Below, in pieces: positions 1-7,542 of a stretch of DNA of 30,262 nucleotides. The translations under genes and the position numbers were made by a program. The stretch's first letter is position 1; every line of letters begins with the position of its first letter. The notes under the pieces were generated by a model that worked only from the letters and a program-made list of their open reading frames with translations, did no database searches and was not told the DNA's origin. Source of the DNA: CAZUZD01 sp964624465 (GTDB taxonomy: Bacteria; Planctomycetota; Planctomycetia; Isosphaerales; Isosphaeraceae); the NCBI GenBank assembly GCA_964624465.1, contig CAZUZD010000033.1:1-30262 (forward strand), given 5' to 3'.

Positions 1-1
1 C

Positions 2-70
2 GGCAAGAGCCTGGCAGAGTCGTTCGCCGCCCCGAAACCCGCGGCCTCGAGCGTCATTCGCTCGGAGTGA
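2..70 (+). CDS. C-terminal tip of an unidentified CDS (partial)
   Basis: Reading from base 2, 22 sense codons are followed by TGA at 68-70. The peptide ends ...AAPKPAASSVIRSE. About 20 of the 22 third positions are G or C, which is how real genes in this window behave, and a hairpin suited to termination (115-152) follows 45 nt downstream. Too little is present to name a product. It could be chance open frame, but the codon bias and the convergent arrangement with the next gene favour a real gene end. Confidence 0.45.
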   Translation, partial: GKSLAESFAAPKPAASSVIRSE

Positions 71-114
71 CCGCCGGCCAGCCGCCGCCGGGGCACCGTG
101 GGCTCGTGCGCGGG

Positions 115-152
115 TCCGGCTGGCAGAGGGAGCCCGCCCGCTGCCAGACGGA
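115..152. terminator. Hairpin between convergent genes, likely bidirectional terminator
   Basis: Arms at 115-126 and 141-152 pair over 12 positions with one mismatch (tccggctggcag / ctgccagacgga), with a 14-nt loop. The element sits just after the stop of the partial plus-strand gene and 2 nt beyond the stop of the small minus-strand gene at 155. There is no T-run, as is common in very GC-rich genomes, so termination is inferred from position and dyad symmetry. Confidence 0.45.
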
Positions 153-154
153 CC

Positions 155-442
155 TCACGATTCGAGCGGCACGCCCCGCCAGCCCTTGCGGCGGCTGAGG
201 AACTCGGCCGACCGGCCCTCGCGGGTGCGGTCAGCCCCGCCGGCCAGGAGGATCGCCTGCAGCCCCTCCTGGCCGAAGCCCAGCGATAGGTCTCCGATCG
301 CCGCCAGCTCGCTCATCGGCACCCGGTCGTCGGCAGGCATTGGGCCCACCAGGCTGCCGTCGCAGGTCTGGGTGTCGGTCCCGTGCACCACACCAACGAT
401 CCGCGAGGGGCCCACAGACCGATCTGCCACAAACCGGGGCAT
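155..442 (-). CDS. Small hypothetical protein, 95 aa
   Basis: ATG at 442-440 gives a 95-residue protein starting MPRFVADRSVGPSRIVGVVHG and ending SRRKGWRGVPLES. I do not recognise a family. Within this span the minus-frame codons show the graded bias of high-GC genes (third position roughly 85% G+C, first about 70%, second about 55%). The bias falls to about 70% when the same open frame is followed upstream of 442, which is why this start was chosen rather than the longer frame reaching 1108. No convincing Shine-Dalgarno is seen. It converges on the partial gene ending at 70, with a shared hairpin between them. An overprinted or non-coding explanation remains possible. Confidence 0.4.
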   Translation of the reverse strand: MPRFVADRSVGPSRIVGVVHGTDTQTCDGSLVGPMPADDRVPMSELAAIGDLSLGFGQEGLQAILLAGGADRTREGRSAEFLSRRKGWRGVPLES

Positions 443-868
443 GGTGCGGCAACGCCAGGACTGGGAACGGAGCAGAATCCAACCACGGCCACCCGCGGAG
501 GCGGGTCGGTCGGGGTGACGGGCAGAACAGGATCGGGGTCCGGCCCAGGGGGGCGATGGGTGGCATGCCCGCGTCGGGCCCGAGTCCGGTAGACCAGCCA
601 CGGAACGGACGGAACCGCCCGCCCGGCATCCATCGCGTGAGCACGGTCGGATTCGTCGGGCGATCCCAGCCCGCGGAACCCCCGACGCCACCCCCGAGGC
701 GGGCCGAGGCGGACAGCGATCGCACCCGTCAGCCGGAGCCGAGGGCGAACGAACCAGACACGATGCCAGGACGAGGGTACCGGGCAGGACGGGACCGAAT
801 CGGATGGGGCAGGTCGGTGGGCTCGATCCTCCACAAGGAGCGATCGACGACCCGCTCATCCGACTCGA

Positions 869-897
869 ATGATAAGCGTCCGCCACTGAGTCAACAA
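869..897 (-). promoter_or_regulatory. Candidate sigma70-like promoter
   Basis: On the minus strand TTGTTG (897-892) is followed by 17 nt and then TATCAT (874-869), within one of the few AT-richer patches of the left arm. It would fire toward the small gene at 442-155, leaving a leader of roughly 400 nt. It could alternatively serve an RNA I cannot recognise. The match is moderate and unsupported by anything but sequence. Confidence 0.3.
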
Positions 898-922
898 GTT
901 TCTTGCCTGGATTGCGTTGATC

Positions 923-938
923 CCTGACATGGGTCAGG
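923..938. promoter_or_regulatory. Short palindrome CCTGAC-atgg-GTCAGG
   Basis: A perfect 6-bp dyad with a 4-nt centre sits about 25 bp upstream (minus-strand sense) of the candidate promoter at 869-897. The spacing and symmetry would suit a dimeric repressor or activator. No cognate regulator can be named. Confidence 0.25.
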
Positions 939-1131
939 ATTCCCGGGACTGCGGTGTCCAGGGGCTGTAGCAACATTCTTGAACGGGCCCGGTCCCGGGC
1001 AGGGGCTGCGACCCACGTGGCCCGGAGGGGGGAGTGCGAGTTCACTGCCCGGGCGTCACCGAGCCACCCGGAGGGCGGCGTCCCGGGAGTTGTGGAGCTG
1101 GGGGGCACGTCGGGGAACGGCGACCGGGCGG

Positions 1132-1785
1132 TCAGTCGCCGGCCAGCCAGCCGGAGCGGATGGCGAAGGAGACGATGCCGGCGCGGCTCTCCAGGGCGAG
1201 CTTCTCCATGGCCCGGGCCTTGTGGGTCTCGATGGTCTTGACGCTGACGTCGAGCTGCTCGGCGATCTCCCGGTTGGTGAAGCCGCGGGCGATGAGCCGG
1301 AGCACCTCCTCCTCGCGAGCGCTCAGGGAGTCGGCCCCGGGCTCGCGCGAGCCCGATCGTCCCACCAGGCCGCCGAGGACCTTGCCGGTGAGGCTGGGGT
1401 CGAGGTAGGTCCCGCCGCGGGCCACGGTGCGGATGGCGTGGATCAGGTCATCGGCTGCGGCCCGCTTCAGGAGGTAGCCCGAGGCGCCCGCCTGGAGCAT
1501 CCGCTGGAGGTAGCCCCGGTCCTCATGGACGGTCAGTGCCAGGACCCGAGCGTCGGCGTTCTGGCGGCGGATGAGCTCGGTGGCCTGGGCGCCGCCGAGC
1601 TCGGGCATGGAGACGTCCATGACGGTCACGTCGGGGCTCAGCTCCGCGACGAGTCGGCAGGCCGCCTCACCGTCGTCCGCCTCGGCAACGACCTCCATGT
1701 CCTCCTGCGCGTCGATCAGGGCCCGGAGGCCGGCGCGCACGACGTTGTGGTCGTCGGCCAGGACGATGCGAAGCTTGGTACTCAT
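1132..1785 (-). CDS. NarL/FixJ-family response regulator (REC + LuxR HTH)
   Basis: A 217-residue two-domain regulator. The receiver (about 1-125) has the acidic pair D11/D12, the phosphoacceptor D57 in VMDVSMPE, switch residue T85 and K107 in GYLLKRA. The C-terminal LuxR-type helix-turn-helix (about 153-210) contains LSAREEEVLRLIARG and NREIAEQLDVSVKTIETHK, typical of DNA-binding transcription factors. It starts at ATG 1785 only 2 nt after the TAG stop of the upstream kinase gene (TAG-CC-ATG), with a GAGGGGA ribosome site lying inside the kinase reading frame, so translation is probably coupled. The HisKA_3-type kinase encoded just upstream is its natural phosphodonor. All key residues are present. 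Target genes are not shown by the sequence. Confidence 0.93.
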   Translation of the reverse strand: MSTKLRIVLADDHNVVRAGLRALIDAQEDMEVVAEADDGEAACRLVAELSPDVTVMDVSMPELGGAQATELIRRQNADARVLALTVHEDRGYLQRMLQAGASGYLLKRAAADDLIHAIRTVARGGTYLDPSLTGKVLGGLVGRSGSREPGADSLSAREEEVLRLIARGFTNREIAEQLDVSVKTIETHKARAMEKLALESRAGIVSFAIRSGWLAGD

Positions 1786-1787
1786 GG

Positions 1788-4700
1788 CTATGTCCCCTCG
1801 TCGAGGGCCAGGGGGATCCGGGCACGGAGGGTCGTGCCCACGCCTTCGCCCGACTCGATCAGCAGCGTTCCACCAATCAGTCCGATGCGCTCGCGCATGC
1901 CGAGCAGCCCGAGTTGCCGGGGATCCGACCCGGCCGACCGCGGGTCGGGGGCGAATCCGCGGCCATCGTCCTCGACCAGGGCGGTGAGCTCGACCCCGCT
2001 GCGTTCCACAATCACGCTCACGTGCCGGGCTGCGGCATGCTTGGCGACGTTGTTGAGCGCCTCCTGCACCACCCGGTAGACGGCGGTCTCGACCTCCAGC
2101 GGCAGCCGGGTGCCCTCCAGGCCCAGGCGCTCGAAGGCGGCGGCGATCCCGGTGCGCTCGGACCAGCGGGCCACGTAGGTGGCCAGGGCCGTGCCCAGCC
2201 CGAGGTCGTCGAGGGCCGTCGGGCGCAGGTCGATGGCCAGGTCGTGGGTCTCGCGGCCGATGCGGTTGACGATCGCCTCGACCTCCCGGAGCCGGGTGTG
2301 GCCCGGGGTGGTCTCGGGGATTGCCTGCTCCAGGGCCTTGAGGCCCAGGATCAGGGCGGTCAGCTCCTGGCCCAGGCCGTCGTGAAGCTCGCGCGAGATC
2401 CGCCGCCGTTCGTCCTCCTGGGCCGTCACGAGCCGGCGGAGCAGCTCCTGGCGCGCCTCCAGGGCCTCCCGGAGCGCCTCGTTGGCCTGGGCCAGCTCGG
2501 CGGTGCGCTCGGCGACCCGCAGCTCCAGCTCGTCGCGGGCCTGACGGAGGTCGTCCTCCATCCGCTTCCGCACGGTCAGGTCGCCGGCGACCTTGACGAA
2601 CCCGCGCGGCCCCTGGTCGCCGAGCCGGGCCAGGACGCCGGAGGCGTAGAACCGGACGCCGGCGCGGTTGACCAGCCAGCGCTCGTTGGCGGCCCGGCCC
2701 TCCAGCACCGCGATCCGGACCTCCGCCTCGGGCTCGCCGGCCGCGCGGTCCTCGGGAGTGAACAGCAGGTCCCCCGACTTCCCGATGATCTCGGCGGCCG
2801 TGTAGCCGAACAGTGCCTCGGCGCCGGGGCTCCAGCTCGTGACCCGGCGGTCGGGATCGAGGGTGAAGATGGCGTAGTCGGCGACGCTGGCGAGGATCAA
2901 CCGCAGCCGTTCCTCGCTGGCATGCAGCGCGGTCTCGGCCTGCTTCAGGTCGGTGATGTCGACGCACGCCCCGGTCATGAACGGGCTGGCGCCCCCCCAC
3001 TCGCCGAAGATGTCCCCCTGGTCGCGGAGCCAGATGATGGCCCCGTCGGGCCGGATGATCCGGAACTCGACGTTCAGCGGCCGCCCCTCCTGCACCGAGC
3101 GCCCGAAGGCCCCGGCGACCAGGTCGCGGTCGTCCGGGTGGATGACGCGCTTGAGGAAGTCCGCGAACGGCTGGCGGGATTCGACCGGCTCGAGGCCCAG
3201 CAGGAGGTTGAGGTTGGCGTCGCGGGTCTGGGTGCCGGTCCCGACATCCCACGTCCAGATGCCCATGCGGGCGGCCGAGAGGGCCAGCCGGAGTCGTTCC
3301 TCGCTGGCACGCAGGGCCGACTCGGCCCGGGCCCGCTCGACTGCCACCCAGGTGCGACCGGCGACCTCCTCGATCAGGCTCAACTCGGCCGGCGCCCAGT
3401 CGTGGGCCGTGGGGAAGTGCACGGTGAACACGGCGACCCGGCGCTCCGATCGGGCCAGGGGCACACTGGCCCAGGCCCCGATCCCGAGCGCCTCGGCCTC
3501 GGCCCGCTCGGCGTCGCTGAGCTCGGGGTCGGTCGCGACCGCGGGGTGGTGGAGGGTGCCCCGGGAGTGAGGGACCTCGGCGGGCGGGAGCAGGGGGGCG
3601 ATCCCCAGGCTCAGCGACCGGCCGGCGAGGGACCCGTACCCGGGCGCGGGAGCGTCGACCGCCACGACGGGGCGGCCATCGAGCTGGGTCTCGGCGTAGG
3701 CGGCGCGGCTGGCGCCCAGCTGCTCGCGGAGCATCCGGCAGGCTTCGCCCTGGATCGTCAGGGGATCGGTGAGGGCCCTCAGATGGTCGCCGAGCCGGAC
3801 CAGGAACGCCTGGCGGGCCTCCGACTCGCGGAGCGACTGCTCCGCCTCGCGGGCAGCGGTCACGTCGCGGAAGATTACGGCGAACTCGTTCGGTCCGGCC
3901 TGGGGTGGTTTGAAGGCGTAGAATTCGAACCAGCGACCCTGGGGCGCGGCGAACTGCTGGAGACGTTGCGGGGTGCCGGTGCGGGCGACCTGGCCAACGA
4001 TGTCCCGCCACGACTGCTCGTACTGCCCGAGGTCGCTGAGTCGCTGGCCGCGAATGGACTGGCGGATCATCCGCACGGCGGCAGGATTCTCGTCCTGGTA
4101 GAGGATGTCCGTGCAGCGGCCCTCGGCGTCGAAGAAGGCCTCGGCGAAGTAGAACCCCTCGTCGATCGCGTCGAAGAGGGTGCGGTACCGCGTCTCGCTG
4201 TCGCGCAGGGCGGCCTCGGTCTCCTGGCGGGCGGTGACGTCGACGTTCATGCCGACCCACTTGCGGACCCTGCCGTCGGGCGTGCGGAGCGCGGCCGCCC
4301 GCACGTTTGTCCAGCGCCAGCTGCCGCTGGGCGAGCGAAGCCGATAGACGACGTCGAGCGGAGTCCCGGTGCGGATCACCTCGTGCCACGCGCGGAGGAT
4401 CGCCTCGCGGTCGTCGGGGTGGATCGCCTTGATCCAGCTCTGGCCGACCCAGTCCTCGAGCGTCTGCCCGGTGCAGGCCCGCCAGCTGGGCGAATCGCCG
4501 ATGGTCTGGCCCGCGGGATCGGCCTCCCAGACCGCCTGGGCGAACGGGAGCACCAGGCTGCGGAACCGCTCCTCGCTCTCGCGGAGCGACTCCTCGGCCT
4601 TCCGCCGGGCGGTGATGTCGACGAACGTGAGCACCACGCCGTCGATGCGGTTGTCGGTCGTGCGATAGGGCAGGATCCGCCGGAGGAAGTGACGCCCCTC

Positions 4701-7220
4701 GCCGCCGCTGACCTCGCGCTCGACCGGGACCAGCCGTTCGAGGACCGCGCGGGCGTCGTCGTCGAGGTCCGGGTCCTCGAACCGCCGCGCCAGCGCGGCC
4801 AGCGGGCGGCCGACGTCGCTGGAGATGATGTCGACCAGATCGCGGAAGGCCGGCGTGTAGCGCCGGATCTTCAGGCCGGTGTCGAGGAACAGGACCGCGA
4901 TGTCGGTGCTCGCCAGCAGGCTCGCCAGGTCGCTGCTGGCCGACTGGTGCTCCTCCATCTTGGCCCGGAGCTGGGCGTTGACGGTCGTCAGCTCCTCGTT
5001 GAGCGACTGGAGCTCCTCCTTGCTGGTCTCCAGCTCCTCGTTGGCACTCTGGAGCTCCTCGTTGATGCTCAGGACCTCCTCATTAGAGGCCTTGAGCTCT
5101 TCGTTGCTGGTCTGGAGCTCCTCGATGGCGGTCTGGAGCTCGGCCCGGAGCCGCCGGAGTTCGTCGGGCGGGAACGGGCCGTCGGGCTCGGTGCTGGGCG
5201 GGACCACCTCGCCCCGCTCCTCGAAGCTGACCACGAAGCACTCGGGCGGCCCGGGCCCGGCCTCGGTCGCCGCGGGGGTGAGCACCGGCGAGACCCGGAT
5301 GGTGACCCGGAGCCGCCGACCCCCCTCCAGGTCGACCCAGCCGTCCGAGGCCGTCACCCTCGTGCTCTCGGCGATCGCCCGGTACAACGCGGCCCGGACG
5401 GCGCCCCGGAGCCCCTCGCGGACCAGGAGCATGAGTCCGCAGGTCGGCTCGCCGGACGGCTGCTGCAGGAACGGTCGCGTGTCGCCGTGGAAGTACAGGA
5501 TCCGGGCGTCGCGGTCGACGGTCACGGCCGGGGGCGTGTGCGCCTGCAAGAGCGTGCGCTCGGTGAGCTGCGCGATCGAGGGACCGATGGCGGGCCGCGC
5601 GGACTCCTCGGCCGCGACCTCGGATCCCGCGCGGCCGCCGCGCAGGCGGGGTGGGTTCAGCAGCTGGGGCAGGGGGAAATCCACGGTGCGCGCGCGGCTC
5701 TGCCGGGCACGCCGGTAGATCCGGGCCTTCTTGTCGATCGGCTCGAAGAGGTCCTCCGAACCGGAGATTGTCTCATTCGAGCCGAGGAACAGCGCCCCGC
5801 CCTCGCGGAGCCCGAAGTGCAGCAGCGCCAGCACCCGCTGCTGGATCTCGGGCTCAAGGTAGATCAGCAGATTCCGGCAGGTGGCGATGTCCAGCCGGCT
5901 GAACGGCGGGTCCTGGAGCACGTTCTGGGGGGCGAAGACCACCCGGTCGCGGAGCTCGGGCCGGACCCGGTAGACTTCGTCCTCCATCGTGAAGAACCGG
6001 TTGAGCCGCTCGGGGGTGATCTCCGACTCGATGCCTCCGGGATAGATGCCCGCCCGGGCCTGGGAGAGTGTCCGCTCGGCGAGGTCGGTCGCGAACACCT
6101 TGATGTCGAACCGCTTGCCGACCTGATCGGCCTCCTCCAGCAGGAGCATCGCCAGCGAGTACGCCTCCTCACCGCTGGAGCAGGCGGTCACCCAGGCCCG
6201 GATCGGCGAGTTCGCTTCCCTGGCGGCGATCAGCGGCGTGATCACCCGGCGCCGCAGGGCGTCCCACGACTCGGGGTCGCGGAAGAACCCGGTGACGTGG
6301 ATCAGCAGGTCGTCGGCCAGGGTGCTGACCTCGGCGGGGTTCTGCCGCAGCAGTCGCGAGTAGGCGGACAGGTCGGCCATGCCGGTCAGTCCCATCCGCC
6401 GCTCGATGCGCCGCAGGACGGTCGGCTTCTTGTAGCCGGTGAAGTCCTGGTAGCTGCGGGTGCGGAGCACGGCGAGGATCTCGCGCAGGTGCTGGTGCTC
6501 GCGGCGAAGCAGCTCTTCGGCATCGATGGCGCGGTCGCCCCGGGCGTAGGGGTGGCCGGCGTAGGTCAAGAGCACGGCGGGCATCTCGGCGGGCCGGAGC
6601 ACGTAGTCGGCGTAGCCGGAGTCGATGAGATGTCGCGGCATGCTGGGAAACTGGGCGGACTCGGGCTCCTGCGCCAGGCACCGGCCGCCGACGGCCTTGA
6701 TGGCCTGTGACCCGGCGGCGCCATTGGACCCCATACCGCTCATCACAATGCAGATGGCCCGCTCGCGCTGCTCCTCGGCCAGGCTCTTGAAGAAGTCGTC
6801 GATGGGGCGGTTGGCGGCCCGCGGCGAGCCGAGCTTCGGCCCCAGGTGCAGCCGACCCTCCCGGATCGTGAGCACGTGCCCAGGCCGGATCACATAGACG
6901 TGATCTGGTTCGACCGGCATGCCTTCGGTCACCTGCAGCACCGTCATCGCGGTCCGCCTGGCGAGGATCTCGGCCATCAGGCTCTCGCGATCTGGCGGCA
7001 GGTGCTGCACCAGCACGAAGGCCAGCCCGCTCTCCGAAGGCATGGCGTCGAGGAACTCGCTGACCGCCTCCAGGCCGCCGGCCGACGCGCCGATGCCCAC
7101 GACCGGGAACGGCAACCGCGGCCGCACCCCTTCGCCCACCGGCTCGGCCAGCCGATCCGGATCGACCGCACTCACCTGGAGCCCGGTCTCTTCCGACGAC
7201 GGCCCGTTGCTGCCAGCCAC
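1788..7220 (-). CDS. CheB-CheR-PAS/GAF-HisKA_3 hybrid sensor histidine kinase
   Basis: 1,810 residues, GTG start at 7220 preceded by AGAGAGGA. Domains in order: CheB-type methylesterase (about 36-220; GIGASAGG with Ser46, His73 in VQHLPP), CheR-type methyltransferase (about 235-503; VTGFFRDPESW, ACSSGEEAYSLAM, CRNLLIYL), a PAS-like segment (about 545-680), a long coiled coil of EEL/NEEL repeats (about 685-760), PAS domains near 765-870, 880-995 and 1005-1125, a GAF-like domain (about 1135-1295), PAS domains near 1305-1425 and 1435-1552, a second coiled coil, HisKA_3 with His1613 in SRELHDGLGQ, and HATPase_c (N-box near Asn1723, DDGRGF at 1751). No membrane segment, so it should be cytosolic. 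The residue aligned to the CheB catalytic Asp is Asn166 (SGMGSNGAAG), which questions methylesterase activity. Partner: the response regulator translated immediately downstream. Confidence 0.92.
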   Translation of the reverse strand: MAGSNGPSSEETGLQVSAVDPDRLAEPVGEGVRPRLPFPVVGIGASAGGLEAVSEFLDAMPSESGLAFVLVQHLPPDRESLMAEILARRTAMTVLQVTEGMPVEPDHVYVIRPGHVLTIREGRLHLGPKLGSPRAANRPIDDFFKSLAEEQRERAICIVMSGMGSNGAAGSQAIKAVGGRCLAQEPESAQFPSMPRHLIDSGYADYVLRPAEMPAVLLTYAGHPYARGDRAIDAEELLRREHQHLREILAVLRTRSYQDFTGYKKPTVLRRIERRMGLTGMADLSAYSRLLRQNPAEVSTLADDLLIHVTGFFRDPESWDALRRRVITPLIAAREANSPIRAWVTACSSGEEAYSLAMLLLEEADQVGKRFDIKVFATDLAERTLSQARAGIYPGGIESEITPERLNRFFTMEDEVYRVRPELRDRVVFAPQNVLQDPPFSRLDIATCRNLLIYLEPEIQQRVLALLHFGLREGGALFLGSNETISGSEDLFEPIDKKARIYRRARQSRARTVDFPLPQLLNPPRLRGGRAGSEVAAEESARPAIGPSIAQLTERTLLQAHTPPAVTVDRDARILYFHGDTRPFLQQPSGEPTCGLMLLVREGLRGAVRAALYRAIAESTRVTASDGWVDLEGGRRLRVTIRVSPVLTPAATEAGPGPPECFVVSFEERGEVVPPSTEPDGPFPPDELRRLRAELQTAIEELQTSNEELKASNEEVLSINEELQSANEELETSKEELQSLNEELTTVNAQLRAKMEEHQSASSDLASLLASTDIAVLFLDTGLKIRRYTPAFRDLVDIISSDVGRPLAALARRFEDPDLDDDARAVLERLVPVEREVSGGEGRHFLRRILPYRTTDNRIDGVVLTFVDITARRKAEESLRESEERFRSLVLPFAQAVWEADPAGQTIGDSPSWRACTGQTLEDWVGQSWIKAIHPDDREAILRAWHEVIRTGTPLDVVYRLRSPSGSWRWTNVRAAALRTPDGRVRKWVGMNVDVTARQETEAALRDSETRYRTLFDAIDEGFYFAEAFFDAEGRCTDILYQDENPAAVRMIRQSIRGQRLSDLGQYEQSWRDIVGQVARTGTPQRLQQFAAPQGRWFEFYAFKPPQAGPNEFAVIFRDVTAAREAEQSLRESEARQAFLVRLGDHLRALTDPLTIQGEACRMLREQLGASRAAYAETQLDGRPVVAVDAPAPGYGSLAGRSLSLGIAPLLPPAEVPHSRGTLHHPAVATDPELSDAERAEAEALGIGAWASVPLARSERRVAVFTVHFPTAHDWAPAELSLIEEVAGRTWVAVERARAESALRASEERLRLALSAARMGIWTWDVGTGTQTRDANLNLLLGLEPVESRQPFADFLKRVIHPDDRDLVAGAFGRSVQEGRPLNVEFRIIRPDGAIIWLRDQGDIFGEWGGASPFMTGACVDITDLKQAETALHASEERLRLILASVADYAIFTLDPDRRVTSWSPGAEALFGYTAAEIIGKSGDLLFTPEDRAAGEPEAEVRIAVLEGRAANERWLVNRAGVRFYASGVLARLGDQGPRGFVKVAGDLTVRKRMEDDLRQARDELELRVAERTAELAQANEALREALEARQELLRRLVTAQEDERRRISRELHDGLGQELTALILGLKALEQAIPETTPGHTRLREVEAIVNRIGRETHDLAIDLRPTALDDLGLGTALATYVARWSERTGIAAAFERLGLEGTRLPLEVETAVYRVVQEALNNVAKHAAARHVSVIVERSGVELTALVEDDGRGFAPDPRSAGSDPRQLGLLGMRERIGLIGGTLLIESGEGVGTTLRARIPLALDEGT

Positions 7221-7542
7221 GCGCTCGATCCTCTCTGGGTCGTGGTGATCCGACGACCCGCCCGACCCACGGGCAACCTCCCGCGGGCCGCCCGGCGATC
7301 CGGGACCCCGGCCGACTGGCGGCCGGCCCCCTGGGCGCCATGCTAGGAGAGGACTCCCCCGGTCGGCCAGACCTCACCGCCCGGCTCAGGTCCCACGCCC
7401 CCTCCGGTGGGGTCCGGTTCGCCTGCTCGGGGACGGCCCGCTCCGGCTCAACACCCCTGCCGGATCCCGGAGCAATTGCCACGCCGCCGGTGCTCTCGGC
7501 CGGGCCCCGCGCTCAGGGGGGCCGGGGGCACAGGCCCTGCGG
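7221..7542. other. 322-bp spacer between two kinase genes
   Basis: No gene is supported here. The left edge holds the ribosome binding site of the CheB-CheR kinase. The right edge, next to the stop of the hybrid kinase, holds a GC-rich imperfect hairpin (about 7500-7525). The length suggests the downstream kinase/regulator pair has its own promoter, but I see no consensus-like boxes. Confidence 0.4.
7500..7525 (-). terminator. Weak GC hairpin after hybrid kinase gene
   Basis: CCGGGCCCC (7500-7508) can pair imperfectly with GGGGGGCCGG (7516-7525) across a 7-nt loop, about 20 nt beyond the stop codon at 7545-7543. There is no T-run. Base composition alone makes such hairpins frequent in this DNA, so this is a tentative call. 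Confidence 0.25.

Larger units (their letters stand above)
443..1131. other. Gene-poor 690-bp stretch
   Basis: No frame here has both plausible protein composition and consistent codon bias; the open frames are rich in Arg, Pro and Gly and look like GC shadows. The part around 860-990 is clearly less GC-rich than its surroundings. It contains a promoter-like sequence on the minus strand (869-897) and a short palindrome (923-938), described separately. Confidence 0.5.

Noticed and set aside
313..927. ORFs on both strands between the small hypothetical gene and the response regulator
   Set aside because: Composition is typical of shadow frames and the third-position bias is no higher than background.
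1132..4389. The response regulator as part of one 1,085-residue protein
   Set aside because: The upstream part of that frame is an out-of-phase reading of the kinase gene, rich in Arg/Pro/Gly. The real regulator starts at ATG 1785 with a GAGGGGA ribosome site.
1914..6710. A plus-strand open frame of 1,598 codons antisense to the CheB-CheR kinase
   Set aside because: No recognisable domain and mirror-image codon bias; the minus strand carries complete CheB, CheR, PAS, GAF and kinase domains.
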